Positions 17,301-26,422 are shown, numbered from the stretch's first letter. The stretch is 64,000 bases of DNA from Anaerovorax odorimutans (GCF_024459955.1 NZ_JANFXK010000008.1:104421-168420); one strand, 5' to 3'. Made by a program: numbers and translations. The notes: a model not told the origin generated them from the letters alone.

Positions 17301-19045
17301 AAATACAGATCAAAACCTTTTTTGCCGTTTTGTACCAGTGTTATCTTTCCGGAATACTTGCCGTCGCAGTCAACCTTTACCTCATTAAATCTGTCGTCTT
17401 TGGACGGAACGCCAAGCGAGGCCTCCAGCGGTGATAAAAACTCATGCTTTTTATAGTTGCTGCTATCTGTTATCGAATCGCTGAATTTAACCTTCTTCAG
17501 GCCTGACGCCGGAACCGTAATTTCGCTGGTCCATCTCAAATAAAGATTTCCGTCCGTATCTCTTACAATGCTGTTTCCCTTTTGGTTCGTATTATAGGAA
17601 TCTCTGAATTTTTTCTTCAGAAAGCCTGCGCCAGGTTCCGTATAAGTCGCCTCTTTTTTATACTTCAGGGATTCCTTGCTCAGTACGGCCTCATTTTTAA
17701 AATTGTCTCCCTGACCCGTTTCTGCCGTGGCAGAGGAGTTGCTTTCCGGAATATTAGTCCAATACACAAATGTGTATGTGTTCTTACCTGCGCCCGGTGG
17801 GAAAGTATAGCTCCATGTTTTATCAGAATCTCCAGCAAGTGTCTCCCAGGAAGGGACATCTGTCTTATCAACTTCAACCTCGTTCCTGCTTATTACCATC
17901 GGAGTCTTCTTATCCAGCTTTAACTCCTTATCTTGCAAGGTATCCGTAAGGGTATATCCGTCCAACTCCATATGCTTGCTGCTGTTAACAGTAACCGTCC
18001 ATTTTAATTTCCCATTGTCTGTAACGACTTTTTTGGTGATTCTTGAAAATGTCAGTTTTTCTGTTACAGCCGCTGAGTAAACCTCCTCAGCGTTATCACC
18101 TTTCGCATAGGCCCTGTTGGAGATTGTAGCATCAAATACTCCCACCTGACTGGTCTCTATGGTCTGCTCCGCTTTTTCGCTTACTTTTCCCTGGTAGGTA
18201 ACCGTATAGGTCTCGCCCTTTTTCATTGTCCCTACATTAATCGCCCAGGTTGCCGCTTCTGTCTTTTTTTCGGGCGTAACATTGGTGATATTGTTTACCC
18301 TTTCAAACTTTACATCTTTCCCGTCTTTGTCGGTCACTTTAATTGTGCCTTCTATCAGGGATAAATTACCGTTCATATGGTCGGATACGATTACATTCTC
18401 CGCACTGTAATCCGTCTTCACTTTGATTGTATAGTCAACGGTTCCTTCCCCGTAATTATACTTTGCGGCTGTCTTGCTGATTTCCAGATTTGCCTTTTTT
18501 TCTAATTTTACATCAAATTTTATGCCATCTGTGAATTCAACTGTAATTTCATCCTTTCCCTCTGTCGCTTCCTTAGTAAAGCTTCCTTCAAAAGTAAGGA
18601 AAGTTTTGATATTCTTATATCTTTCTACATAATCGCTGTCCAGGTCTACAGTTATGCGTCCGCTTGTTTCAATCGTATATGTGCCAATCTTTTCTTTTTT
18701 ATTTGTATCGTTAATCGGCTGATCTTTTAAATTTGAAAGCACCTTTATGCTGGATGGTATCTGATATGTCATCCTTCCATCATTGGGAAATTGCCTTCCG
18801 TTGCTGATTTCAGAAAAAAACAGTTTCACAGAAAACGAGCCTTCCGGATTTACACTGTCTGCCGGATTGTACTCCCCTCCATCTGCCCAAATCTGTGCAT
18901 CGTCCAGATAGTTCTCGATATTTGCCGGATCAGCATCCCCCTCAACACTGCTCGCCGCAAAAACTGCCGCACTGCTGAATAACGTAGAACTAATCATCGC
19001 AACGCATAATAATACAGCTATTGTAATTTTGCTTTTCCCTCTCAT
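14378..19045 (-). CDS. Large cell-wall adhesin with SpaA/CnaB repeats
   Basis: A 1555-residue secreted surface protein. Residues 1-30 are a signal peptide ending AVFA. The first two thirds hold collagen-binding-like and DUF11-type beta domains. Two SpaA-like domains follow at roughly 1030-1200 (ILVEAQAPNGY, YYLKETKVPEGYY; the glutamates are those used for isopeptide bonds). Three tandem related domains follow, each ending in TYYV/LAETD plus GKAL or GKVI and starting with G.I.VTK. The C-terminus has a linker, TQTGDDSD, a hydrophobic span and RRRK, a sortase-type sorting signal lacking the usual proline. GGAGGGAGAGG precedes the start. The region 16.3-18.7 kb is visibly richer in A/T than its neighbours, which may mean horizontal origin. 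No sortase gene is in the window. Confidence 0.88.
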   Translation of the reverse strand: MRGKSKITIAVLLCVAMISSTLFSSAAVFAASSVEGDADPANIENYLDDAQIWADGGEYNPADSVNPEGSFSVKLFFSEISNGRQFPNDGRMTYQIPSSIKVLSNLKDQPINDTNKKEKIGTYTIETSGRITVDLDSDYVERYKNIKTFLTFEGSFTKEATEGKDEITVEFTDGIKFDVKLEKKANLEISKTAAKYNYGEGTVDYTIKVKTDYSAENVIVSDHMNGNLSLIEGTIKVTDKDGKDVKFERVNNITNVTPEKKTEAATWAINVGTMKKGETYTVTYQGKVSEKAEQTIETSQVGVFDATISNRAYAKGDNAEEVYSAAVTEKLTFSRITKKVVTDNGKLKWTVTVNSSKHMELDGYTLTDTLQDKELKLDKKTPMVISRNEVEVDKTDVPSWETLAGDSDKTWSYTFPPGAGKNTYTFVYWTNIPESNSSATAETGQGDNFKNEAVLSKESLKYKKEATYTEPGAGFLKKKFRDSYNTNQKGNSIVRDTDGNLYLRWTSEITVPASGLKKVKFSDSITDSSNYKKHEFLSPLEASLGVPSKDDRFNEVKVDCDGKYSGKITLVQNGKKGFDLYFADGADVAKSSLPASNSRYTVKISYYTKVAIANSSNTNGTWRNVGKFSVGSKEYSDYEDYSDKLFMEGEKSGEINSSAGEIIWTVGLETNRQGENSDVIVKDMFSDNQEFDSSYGVFLNGKKLTESQITKDEKEYQFHLGNLEKNKTYTLVYKTKIKKGVLSEAGQKIFSNVANVTDKNISLSLPAEVSINNKIVKKEITQKPTQHNNYEAEFTIVLNPNKMLLNSESADKANAYVLTDTYSKTMELDLNSFVITRDDGEELSAEKNDYGISHAEGDKKNVLRIEIKNADGHKYTIKYKALVLGAVGDHIDYENEAVLKVGNKSNGDKVEESVIIEKLSSEAGSSASELSIFAQKYDSANTNTKLEGAVFKLYRDSVSKENLLGTETTAGKDGIAVFGQSENGNNLTWKGKDYYLEAGIKYILVEAQAPNGYEKASKKYEFQLRDENGGASLENVPAYQIGHIFSVANEKYNFYIHKTSEHTGETLKDAGFTLYTDEECKNDPVSGIEEKDGYFTFKGLAAGTYYLKETKVPEGYYYDSNKVYTVVIDNNGDATIDGEKVDSENRTYTITNTLAGKIRVTKEVKQNGVGVPTERTFYAALFDDSEFTKEHLVSEVKALKMNNNESTTVTFDNVKVNETYYVVETDEDGNALTNTADDDTWAIAYDNQVVTLDPNNLTAESKITNSYFDQYYWAGSIDVTKRVTMDGKDFESNSIFYVGLYTDKDCTQQVGDIKPLVMDGKASTTVTFADLPINQTYYVAETDAEGKVITDSQKQLNCEMTIDKNGFTLTEENQTGSAVITNDFHDEEQFYYGGQITVNKTTTFNGKPYKTNEVFYVALFADKAHKERITDAKALKMNGGSAAKVTFENLSYGTYYLAETDKNGKALTELEAADLGFTNLMDEEIKLDGDLAEIGLENQMTEEFVTENGDDPENPKGTATQTGDDSDMALLILGMLAALTTMGILVINGRRRKIL

Positions 19046-19160
19046 AATGTCCTCTCTCCCTCCAATTATCTACAGCGCCTTTGCGCTTAATTTCCATACG
19101 ACTGTTTTATTATATGTATTGGTAGTTACCTTTCGGTTACATTTAAGAGGTTTTACAAAA

Positions 19161-19189
19161 AAAATCAGGTTTTTACAAAACCTGATTTT
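19161..19189. terminator. Terminator downstream of radA
   Basis: AAAATCAGGTTTT and AAAACCTGATTTT form a perfect 13-bp stem with a three-base loop. The leftward-reading radA ends just before it, and T-rich sequence follows on that strand. Confidence 0.8.
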
Positions 19190-19210
19190 CTAGTATATTT
19201 ATTCTTCATT

Positions 19211-20620
19211 CTAAAACGCCTTTATCGCATCTATAATATGTTTTGCGCTGACCAGTGTCAGCCCTTTGAGGTTCAACTCCTTTAACTTCTCCGCATTTTT
19301 TCTTGGCAGAATTATGCGTTCAAACCCCATCCTTGCGGCCTCACGGACGATTTTTTCGCTGTTCTGCACCGATCTGAGATCTCCGGTCAGTCCAATTTCC
19401 CCCAGTGCAATGGTCCTGCCGGAGCAGGGCCTGCCTTTTACTGTGGAATAGATGGCCAAGGCCACCGCCAGGTCGATGGACGTTCCCTCCGGTTTCAGCC
19501 CGCCCACCACATTGACGTATATATCCTGATTAATCAGATTCAAGCCCGCTTTCCGTTCCAGCACGGCCAGAATCATATTGAGGCGGGAAAGCTCCACGCC
19601 AATGGCAGAACGCCTGGCAAAGCCCACATTTGTCGGCGCTGCCAACGCTTGAACTTCCAGCAGCAGGGGCCTGGTACCTTCATAAACCGCAGCCGCCATA
19701 GAACCTTCCGCACCATCTTCCATGCCTTCAAGAAAACTCTTGGACAGATTTTCGATCTCAATCAATCCCTCTTCCGCCATCTCAAAAGCGCCGATCTCGC
19801 TGGTGGTTCCATACCTATTTTTGAAGGCCCGAAGAATTCTCAGTTCCTGGTTGCGTTCACCGGTGAAATGCAGCACACAGTCTACCAGATGCTCCACGAT
19901 CTTGGGCCCTGCCAGTTCTCCGCTCTTTGTTACATGGGCCACAATAAAGATCGGAATATTGTAAGTCTTGCCTACCCGCATCAGCTCGTTACCGCAGGCC
20001 CTCACCTGGGATACGCTGCCGGGGGCCGAATCCAAATCGCTGCTGTACATGGTCTGGATCGAGTCGATGATGACAAACTCCGGTTTTAGTTCGTCCGCTA
20101 TGACGGAAACGTTTTCCATGTTGGTCTCGGCCAGAATAAAGAGGTTATCTGTCAGTTCCCCGCATACCCGGTCAGCCCGCATTTTGATCTGCTCCTCCGA
20201 TTCCTCGCCGGAAACATAGAGAACTCTGCCGTATTTCTTGGCGATGTTTGCCGCCGCCTGTATGATGATGGTGGACTTTCCGATTCCCGGCTCACCGGAA
20301 ATCAGCGTGAGGGAACCCTTTACCATGCCTCCCCCCAGCACTCGGTTCAATTCCCCGATTCCGGTATCCATGCGGGTATAATCACTGGATTTCACCTGTG
20401 ACAATTTTGAGGGACGATTCCTGGCCTGTCCTGCCGGCCCGGTTCCCTCCGCTGCCTTTATATTGCCCGTCCGACGCCGCTTGTCCTGGACATCGGCAGC
20501 TGGCAGAACCTTTTCTTCCACCATGGAATTCCAAGCCCCGCAGATACACTGCCCCTGCCACTTGGCGCTCTCATAGCCGCACTCCTGGCAGACGAATACG
20601 GTTTTCACCTTCTTTGCCAT
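19211..20620 (-). CDS. radA: DNA repair protein RadA (Sms)
   Basis: A 469-residue RecA-like ATPase that processes recombination intermediates by branch migration. It has an N-terminal zinc finger (CQECG...CICG, within residues 10-30), Walker A GEPGIGKST, the KNRYG motif typical of RadA, and a C-terminal Lon-protease-like domain (YVNVVGGLKPEGTSIDLAVA, GEIGLTGDLR). The start is taken at 20620 (MAKKVKT) by family comparison; an ATG three codons upstream, closer to AAAGG, is possible. A longer reading to 20683 has no ribosome site. The gene stands alone between a terminator and an intergenic repeat. Confidence 0.95.
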   Translation of the reverse strand: MAKKVKTVFVCQECGYESAKWQGQCICGAWNSMVEEKVLPAADVQDKRRRTGNIKAAEGTGPAGQARNRPSKLSQVKSSDYTRMDTGIGELNRVLGGGMVKGSLTLISGEPGIGKSTIIIQAAANIAKKYGRVLYVSGEESEEQIKMRADRVCGELTDNLFILAETNMENVSVIADELKPEFVIIDSIQTMYSSDLDSAPGSVSQVRACGNELMRVGKTYNIPIFIVAHVTKSGELAGPKIVEHLVDCVLHFTGERNQELRILRAFKNRYGTTSEIGAFEMAEEGLIEIENLSKSFLEGMEDGAEGSMAAAVYEGTRPLLLEVQALAAPTNVGFARRSAIGVELSRLNMILAVLERKAGLNLINQDIYVNVVGGLKPEGTSIDLAVALAIYSTVKGRPCSGRTIALGEIGLTGDLRSVQNSEKIVREAARMGFERIILPRKNAEKLKELNLKGLTLVSAKHIIDAIKAF

Positions 20621-20823
20621 AACCACCATTACCTTTCCCTTTTTCCAGCCTGTTTTCGGCCGTTCGCAAACATACGTTTGCAACCATTATATCGCTGCAC
20701 TGATGCCAGTGTCAATAACTTCCTGTGCAAAGGCGGATCTTTCATATCGCCCCATTCCCGAAAGTAAACCATACGCGAAACTTGCTCGCCACAGCTCGCA
20801 GGTTATGGAAAACGGACCAAAAG

Positions 20824-21010
20824 GCAAATTGCGATTTTTATCAACATCCAGCGAAAAACCAAGATCTTGTTGAGCTTTTTTCAAGGATACAGAGCCTCCA
20901 GGCACAAAAACCTGATCAATCCGCAGCTTCCAACAGGGGCAGAGACCGCAAACCCTTGGAAATACATCAACAACAAAGCCAAAACAAATCCGTTGTTGAA
21001 CAAAATACAA
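20824..21010 (+). repeat. Dispersed repeat family A, copy 2
   Basis: Starts AAATTGCGATTTTTATCAACA and ends CCGTTGTTGAACAAAA. It aligns end to end with the copies at 4253-4452 (opposite strand) and 50411-50613. Both ends can form TCAACA/TGTTGA hairpins. It fills most of the intergenic space between radA and the first terC gene; nothing else was recognised in that 440-base gap. Confidence 0.8.
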
Positions 21011-21062
21011 AAATAGCATTTACACAATCCCTACCATGGCGCCCGCAAAAACCCGCGTGGCT

Positions 21063-21899
21063 TCACAGCCGGGCGGTACGGCGGCCGGAAAGCAGCACCG
21101 ATACGAGAATACTGAGCGCCAGGACGATGCCAATAACGGCAATGGATTCCGGAATCGGGATATACCAGCCTACGGCCAGCCCCGCCAGCTTCATTCCAGT
21201 AAATACCAGGATAACAGAAATCCCGTATTTCACATAGGCAAACCGTTCATGCAAATGTTCCAGCACGAAATAAAATTGCCGCAGACCGAGGATGGCAAAG
21301 ATGTTGGAAGTATAGACGATAAACAGATCGGTGGATACGGAAAAAACAGCCGGCACGGAATCCATGGCAAAAAGAATATCCGAGCATTCAATCAGACAGA
21401 CCACGGCGAATAGCGGCGTAAACAACCGCTTTCCATTCCGGCCCCGAACTACAAAGCGGTCCCCGGACAGGCTGCGGGTCATAGGCAGAATCCGGGATAC
21501 GGCCTTTATAATCAGGCTATCGTGGGGATCTTTCCCTGTATCGTCTTTCAGCATTTTCAGACCATTGATAATCAGGATTCCCCCGAACAGATAGAGAATC
21601 CACTCAAAGCGGCTGACCAGATGGACGCCAAAAAAGATAAAGAAAAACCGCAGGATAATCGCTCCGGCGATGCCATATCCCAGGACTCGATGCTGAGCAT
21701 GTTCGCAAATACGAAAGCTGGCGAAAATCGTTACAAAAACAAAGAGGTTATCCATGCTGAGACTCAGCTCGATCAGATAACCTCCCATAAATTCCAGCGC
21801 CTTCTGCTGTCCAAGAAAGTAATAGATGCCGCCGCAGAAAGTCGTCGCCAGCAGCATCCAGAAAAGCAGCCATTTTATTGATTTGAATATATTTTTCAT
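21063..21899 (-). CDS. TerC/Alx family membrane protein (paralogue 1)
   Basis: A 278-residue membrane protein with about seven or eight hydrophobic spans. Conserved TerC blocks are EFMGGYLIELSLSMDNLFVF, LGYGIAGAIILRF, CLIECSDILFAMDSVPA (acidic residues in the membrane, proposed metal ligands) and LRQFYFVLEHLHERFAYVKYG. TerC/Alx proteins export or handle manganese in several bacteria. AGGGGTGA precedes the start. It lies 58 bases downstream of the tannase-like gene on the same strand, with a hairpin in between. A closely similar paralogue is at 25471-26340. Unlike that one, this copy has no riboswitch ahead of it. Confidence 0.9.
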   Translation of the reverse strand: MKNIFKSIKWLLFWMLLATTFCGGIYYFLGQQKALEFMGGYLIELSLSMDNLFVFVTIFASFRICEHAQHRVLGYGIAGAIILRFFFIFFGVHLVSRFEWILYLFGGILIINGLKMLKDDTGKDPHDSLIIKAVSRILPMTRSLSGDRFVVRGRNGKRLFTPLFAVVCLIECSDILFAMDSVPAVFSVSTDLFIVYTSNIFAILGLRQFYFVLEHLHERFAYVKYGISVILVFTGMKLAGLAVGWYIPIPESIAVIGIVLALSILVSVLLSGRRTARL

Positions 21900-21904
21900 T
21901 TCAT

Positions 21905-21934
21905 CACCCCTGCATAAACACTTTATGCGGGAGT
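21905..21934 (-). terminator. Hairpin between the tannase-like gene and terC
   Basis: CCCGCATAAA and TTTATGCAGGG (one bulge) form a hairpin immediately ahead of the terC ribosome site. There is no T-run on the minus strand, so it may affect RNA stability or translation rather than end transcription. Confidence 0.4.
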
Positions 21935-21957
21935 TTTGCCATTATACTTAAAACTCT

Positions 21958-23823
21958 TTATTTCAAGCAGCTATTTACCCATTGAATAAAGTTATCCGTG
22001 CTGTCTCCGCTGCGTTCCGCAGTCGTATGGCCCTGCTTCCAAACTGTCTCAAAATCCACCGCCTTAACAGCATCGTTTTGTCTCAGTGCCAGCGCCAAAT
22101 TCGTTTCTACCGTAAGCGCCGTGTCGCTCTGCTCAATACCGGTACGAATCCTCCAGTAAGGCGCAACGATTGAAGAGCCGTTTCCTTCGTAATAATCGCT
22201 GAGGAAATACATTGGATTGTACATATTCTGGCGAGTCTGTGAATCATTCCCCAGTTTATCCGTTTTCGTAAGGTCGTTCGCATACTCCTTAATCAGTGAA
22301 GAATCCCAATCATCAAGGGCCGCATACCGACTTTGGTTCTTCTCCAGCAGCTTTGCCATCACAGAATCAAAATGCAGTGCATCGCTGTCATCGTTCCCAA
22401 AAAGCTTGTTCTCTGCCTGACTGCGCTTCGTATCGTCGAACGCACCCACCGATTTGGCAGCCTGCTTGCAATGCTTTACAAAATCACCCAGGCTGGTGAT
22501 TGTCGCCTTTCCGGTTTTTTCGTCATATTTAACCCATTCTCCGTCGCCATTGAGGTCAGCAATATATGCCTGCACCGTTTTATAAGTTTTCCCGCTGCTA
22601 CCTTCGCTTTTGATTTTTCCATCCGGTGGGTTGCCGTCCGGTTTCTGTCCGCTTGCCGCACCCTTTGGCAAATCAGGAGGATTGCCCTTTTTCTCCTCTC
22701 CCTTTGGAGGCTGCTGATTCCCGCCACCGAACCCGCTGTCCGCCTGCTCTTTCATGGAAGTCTCTGTATAAGGAAACTCTGTATCACTGAGGAAATTATT
22801 GAGGGATTTCTCCACAAGGCCCAGCAGATAATCGTAATAGGAGCCGGACGTATAAATGTCCTCTGCGGATTTTTCCAGAGTCAAAGAATTTCCCTCTTCA
22901 TCCACAAGGCGCAAGTCATTGATATAGTCTGCATAGCTGGCCGCCAGGTCATCGGAAAGCGCCGAGGTCCAGGTACTGTCTTTGCGGGTATCTTCGGAAG
23001 AATACTGTCCCATATTCCACTCATACGCCGCATCGGCATAATCCAGGCTGGTGATCGGACACCAGCACATGGCTCCGCAGATTGCATCACTGAGGTAGTT
23101 GCCTTCACTATCGAACATGGCTGCGCCTATCGAAGTCAGATAATCGTAATACAGCTCACTGTCTCCCGTGGCCCCCATCAAAGAGCTCTGAGCGCCGCCT
23201 CCGCTATGGCCAAAGGTGAAAATCCGCTCCGTATCGCCGGGCAGATTGGCCGCATTATAGCGATAATACCGGACCGCCGCTTTCAGATCCGTAACGCCCC
23301 AGGGCGCGCCTCCGCTGTATGTCAGTTTTCCGCTATCATCGTAACCGTTATCTCTTCCCCGCATTCCCGAATATACATAAACAAATCCTGCTTTCAGATA
23401 ATCAGAAACCGCATCGTAGCTATACTCCCCGGGCGCTGCCTGAGCAGAATACCCCGCTGTATTGACCGGAAAGACAATCGGCGCTGTCTCCCCGGTGTAT
23501 CCCTTTACCGTCTCTTCGTTATTAACCGTACAGGTATAGGTACCATCCCCATTCTTCTTACCGTTCATATACGCTCCCGGTACGTAAATACCCATTGTCT
23601 CATACTCCTCTGTTTCAGGATCAGAGCAGTACGAAACTTTTACCTGCCAATAGACATCGTTGCCCACATCATAATTCCATTTTCCATTGTCAAAGGTCAG
23701 CGCTGCGTTGTCCTGCCCATAGTCCTTCAGTCCCTGTGTTTTTCCCTTTGAACCGCAGGCACACACCGCAACAGTGGCTGCAATTAGTAGCAGCGCTAAG
23801 ATAATTTTTATTGGCCCTTTCAT
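21958..23823 (-). CDS. Tannase-like alpha/beta-hydrolase lipoprotein
   Basis: A 621-residue exported lipoprotein: a hydrophobic leader ends in the lipobox-like VCAC, giving Cys at about residue 23. The catalytic domain is an alpha/beta hydrolase with the nucleophile elbow GHSGGGAQSS near residue 210, resembling bacterial tannases and feruloyl esterases. A proline- and glycine-rich linker (about 365-415) interrupts the domain, and an EF-hand-like DLNGDGEWV follows. Tannases split galloyl esters; the actual substrate here is not known, and a general esterase is equally possible. GGAGG precedes the start. It is followed on the same strand by terC. The open frames on the opposite strand across this gene are shadows. 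Confidence 0.75.
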   Translation of the reverse strand: MKGPIKIILALLLIAATVAVCACGSKGKTQGLKDYGQDNAALTFDNGKWNYDVGNDVYWQVKVSYCSDPETEEYETMGIYVPGAYMNGKKNGDGTYTCTVNNEETVKGYTGETAPIVFPVNTAGYSAQAAPGEYSYDAVSDYLKAGFVYVYSGMRGRDNGYDDSGKLTYSGGAPWGVTDLKAAVRYYRYNAANLPGDTERIFTFGHSGGGAQSSLMGATGDSELYYDYLTSIGAAMFDSEGNYLSDAICGAMCWCPITSLDYADAAYEWNMGQYSSEDTRKDSTWTSALSDDLAASYADYINDLRLVDEEGNSLTLEKSAEDIYTSGSYYDYLLGLVEKSLNNFLSDTEFPYTETSMKEQADSGFGGGNQQPPKGEEKKGNPPDLPKGAASGQKPDGNPPDGKIKSEGSSGKTYKTVQAYIADLNGDGEWVKYDEKTGKATITSLGDFVKHCKQAAKSVGAFDDTKRSQAENKLFGNDDSDALHFDSVMAKLLEKNQSRYAALDDWDSSLIKEYANDLTKTDKLGNDSQTRQNMYNPMYFLSDYYEGNGSSIVAPYWRIRTGIEQSDTALTVETNLALALRQNDAVKAVDFETVWKQGHTTAERSGDSTDNFIQWVNSCLK

Positions 23824-23961
23824 TTTTTCCTCCTTTTCGCTCTCGTCTGGTGCAGGCTAATCTTACCCTCGGTCTATGAATGAAAAATGGAAAAAATGTG
23901 AATCATTTGTGTCACATAAATGGGATTATGCACAAGTTATCCTGCTTGCCTCCGTCACCCT

Positions 23962-24588
23962 CTATTCAAAATCATCCAGATAGCACTGCAGTGATTCGGC
24001 CAGCTTGCCCACATGGATTCCGTCCACAAAGGAATGGTGTACTTGTACGAAAAATGGCAGTAGCACCCTGCCGCGCCGCTCAAAATATTTTCCCCAGTCA
24101 AAGAGAGGTGTGGCATTGTCCTTTTTTCCTGAAATCGTGTGAGAAATATGCGTGTAAGAGATCCATGGAAGCGGTGAAAACTGGAAGATATCATTACCCA
24201 GAGGCCCTGTAAAATACGCTTCCTGCGCCTCGGCCTTCTTCAATGCCGCTGTCGCGTATTGGGCCATGGAGCCTTCTAATTTTGCATTGACTACTTTAAA
24301 CAGCTCCGTCTCCTCGTCCAGATATGTGAATGCCGTGTCGATTTTGTCGTAAAGAACGACTTTTCCGTCCATAAAACGGTAACGGAATTCCTCGATCTCA
24401 TTGGCGCATTCCGCCGCGGCGTACATAAGACCAAAGGTAAATGGGATTTCTTTCTCTCTTATCCGTTGCAGAAAGCTGGTGATATCCAGCTCAAAGGTTA
24501 CGCAGTAGGATGGTTCTACTCCGTCTCTGAACACCTGGCAGTGTACGGCCCGCTTCCAATTGTTCATATCAATTTCTTTATAGCTCAT
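23962..24588 (-). CDS. CAT-like acetyltransferase
   Basis: A 208-residue member of the chloramphenicol acetyltransferase family. The catalytic histidine motif is seen as VHHSFVDGIH near residue 185, and the family signature SPLPWISYTH lies near 138. The family uses acetyl-CoA to acetylate chloramphenicol or unknown small alcohols. Many chromosomal members are not resistance genes, so resistance should not be assumed. GGAGG precedes the start; the gene begins 11 bases after the metallo-hydrolase gene and is the third gene of the operon behind the manganese riboswitch. Confidence 0.85.
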   Translation of the reverse strand: MSYKEIDMNNWKRAVHCQVFRDGVEPSYCVTFELDITSFLQRIREKEIPFTFGLMYAAAECANEIEEFRYRFMDGKVVLYDKIDTAFTYLDEETELFKVVNAKLEGSMAQYATAALKKAEAQEAYFTGPLGNDIFQFSPLPWISYTHISHTISGKKDNATPLFDWGKYFERRGRVLLPFFVQVHHSFVDGIHVGKLAESLQCYLDDFE

Positions 24589-24599
24589 TTTTTCCTCCT

Positions 24600-25484
24600 T
24601 TACCCTCTGGCCATCTGCGGCTCACGGTTCCCAAGTCCATCGCCTTTCCACTCTTCTATGTTGGCATAGATCGACGTGCGGAACAGCGGATTGGCTTTCA
24701 GGCCGTCAATACCCATTTTTTCGCACACCCGTTTGAACACCTGCGCATTTTCCAGATCTTCGTTTTTCGCCAGCACCCGGCCGACGATTTCATGGATTCC
24801 CTTGAGAAATTCCCTTGCCTCCGCAATTCGCTTCCGCCCCTCCGCAAGGGCCCAAGTGTCTGCCCAGGCCGAGCAGTACAGGTGCACCTGCTGCAAGCGG
24901 TCAATGCGGTCCAGGCTCTCCATGCTCTGACGGTAACTGGTATAGATGGGGATATCTCCTGGTATGGGAACTGCATCGCCGGTAAACAGAATCTGCTCTT
25001 CCTCAAAAAAGTAGGACATGGACCCTGCCGAATGGCCCGGGGTGGCGATAGGCCGGATCGTAACGCCCTCTTCAAGGCGGATCACCTCTCCTCCCTCCAG
25101 CTTTTCATCCAAATGAACGCTGTCGTTTACCAGTTTGTAAAAGTTGGGAATCGGCCGGGCGGCAAACTGTCTGTCGATATCTTCGATCCAGCCCTGTTCC
25201 CGGCTGCTTCCAAACAGCTGGGCTCCCGTTCTTTTTTTGATATATGCCGCAGCGCCCATATGATCCGGATGGGAATGGGTAAGAAAAATAGCTTTTAAAT
25301 CACAATTCTGTTTACCGAACCGATTCATGGACTTCTTTATAAGCTTTTCCGCGCCTGCGACTCCGGTGTCGATCAGGTAGCAGCCTTTCTTCCCTTCAAT
25401 CACATAGACGTTTACAAACCGCTCTATTTCTTCCGTAACATGAAAGTAAACCTTAATTTGATAAACCTGCTTAGAAATTTTCAT
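24600..25484 (-). CDS. Metallo-beta-lactamase-fold hydrolase
   Basis: A 294-residue MBL-fold protein. The metal-binding motif THSHPDHMG lies at about residue 70, followed by ATPGHSAGSMS near 170 and FTGDAVP near 193. The C-terminal 90 residues are helical with an EWKGDG ending. Members include hydrolases for thioesters, lactones and glyoxal adducts; the substrate cannot be assigned. The start overlaps the end of the terC paralogue by 14 bases, so the two are translated from one mRNA and share the upstream riboswitch. Confidence 0.85.
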   Translation of the reverse strand: MKISKQVYQIKVYFHVTEEIERFVNVYVIEGKKGCYLIDTGVAGAEKLIKKSMNRFGKQNCDLKAIFLTHSHPDHMGAAAYIKKRTGAQLFGSSREQGWIEDIDRQFAARPIPNFYKLVNDSVHLDEKLEGGEVIRLEEGVTIRPIATPGHSAGSMSYFFEEEQILFTGDAVPIPGDIPIYTSYRQSMESLDRIDRLQQVHLYCSAWADTWALAEGRKRIAEAREFLKGIHEIVGRVLAKNEDLENAQVFKRVCEKMGIDGLKANPLFRTSIYANIEEWKGDGLGNREPQMARG

Positions 25485-26340
25485 TTTTCTTTCCTTTCCC
25501 TTTATCCCGTTCTTTCCTTTTTGAAACGATTACCGATACGATTACACTGCTTATCAGTACCACCAGAATCACTCCGATGGAAATGGGAATGGAGATGTGC
25601 AGTCCAAACATCAACCCTCCCAGTTTTACCCCCGTAAACATGAGAATCACCGCCACCCCATACTTTACATAAGCAAAGCGTTCATGCAGATGCTCCAGTA
25701 CAAAATACAGCTGACGCAGCCCCAGGATAGCAAAAATGTTGGATGTATAAACGATCAGCAGGTCGGTGGAAACAGAAAATACCGCCGGTACTGAATCGAT
25801 GGCAAAGAGGATATCCGAAAATTCAATGAGACAAAGCACGGCAAACAGGGGCGTAAAAAGTCTTTTGCCGTCTTTCCTGATTGTAAACCGGTCCCCTTCA
25901 AACTCTTTGGTCATGGGCAGCACCTTGGCAATCCCTCTCACCACCGGACTCTCATGAGGGTCCCTCTCCTTGTCTTTTTTGAACATCTTTATGCCGTTGA
26001 TAATCAGAATCGCTCCAAACACATAGAGAACCCATTCGAACATGGTGACGATTTTGACGCCAAAAAAGATAAAGATAAATCGCAGCACAACAGCTCCGGC
26101 AATGCCGTAGCCCAGCACCCTGTGCTGGGCTCGCTCCCGAATGCCATAGCTCATAAAAATGGTAATAAAGACGAAAAGATTATCCACGCTAAGACTCAGC
26201 TCGATCAAATATCCTCCCAGAAATTCCAAAGCCTTCTGCTGGCCCAGGAAATACCAGATTCCTAGGTTGAATAAAATCGCCAGTCCCATCCAGAATATTA
26301 CCCATTTCAAAGATTTTAATAATTGTTTCAATCCTTCCAC
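25471..26340 (-). CDS. TerC/Alx family membrane protein (paralogue 2), Mn-riboswitch controlled
   Basis: A 289-residue membrane protein with the same blocks as the paralogue at 21063-21899 (EFLGGYLIELSLSVDNLFVF, CLIEFSDILFAIDSVPA, LEHLHERFAYVKYG) and a lysine-rich C-terminal tail. The leader carries a yybP-ykoY riboswitch, which responds to manganese, so this is very likely a manganese exporter or homeostasis protein. It is the first gene of a three-gene operon with the MBL-fold hydrolase and the CAT-like acetyltransferase. Confidence 0.92.
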   Translation of the reverse strand: MEGLKQLLKSLKWVIFWMGLAILFNLGIWYFLGQQKALEFLGGYLIELSLSVDNLFVFITIFMSYGIRERAQHRVLGYGIAGAVVLRFIFIFFGVKIVTMFEWVLYVFGAILIINGIKMFKKDKERDPHESPVVRGIAKVLPMTKEFEGDRFTIRKDGKRLFTPLFAVLCLIEFSDILFAIDSVPAVFSVSTDLLIVYTSNIFAILGLRQLYFVLEHLHERFAYVKYGVAVILMFTGVKLGGLMFGLHISIPISIGVILVVLISSVIVSVIVSKRKERDKGKGKKNENF

Positions 26341-26374
26341 CCTTCCTATCGGTCCGCGCTACCGGCCATCTGAT

Positions 26375-26422
26375 GAAAAAAGACCTTAATGCCACCTCTT
26401 CCAAAGTGTACATTAAGGTCTT
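26375..26422 (-). terminator. Expression-platform terminator of the Mn riboswitch
   Basis: On the minus strand AAGACCTTAATG pairs with CATTAAGGTCTT, followed by TTTTTT. The left arm overlaps the last conserved block of the riboswitch (GCAAGACC), so ligand binding can compete with terminator formation. Confidence 0.85.

Noticed and set aside
22333..23751. Long open frame (472 codons) opposite the tannase-like gene
   Set aside because: It is a shadow: the minus-strand protein has a lipobox, a GHSGGG elbow and a good ribosome site, whereas this frame has no recognised motif and no start signal. The same holds for other long opposite-strand frames at 34179-35405, 10559-11998, 2812-3975 and 52062-52877.
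23962..24588. Chloramphenicol resistance gene
   Set aside because: The family and catalytic histidine are clear, but chromosomal CAT-like proteins often have other substrates, and no mobile element or resistance context is seen.
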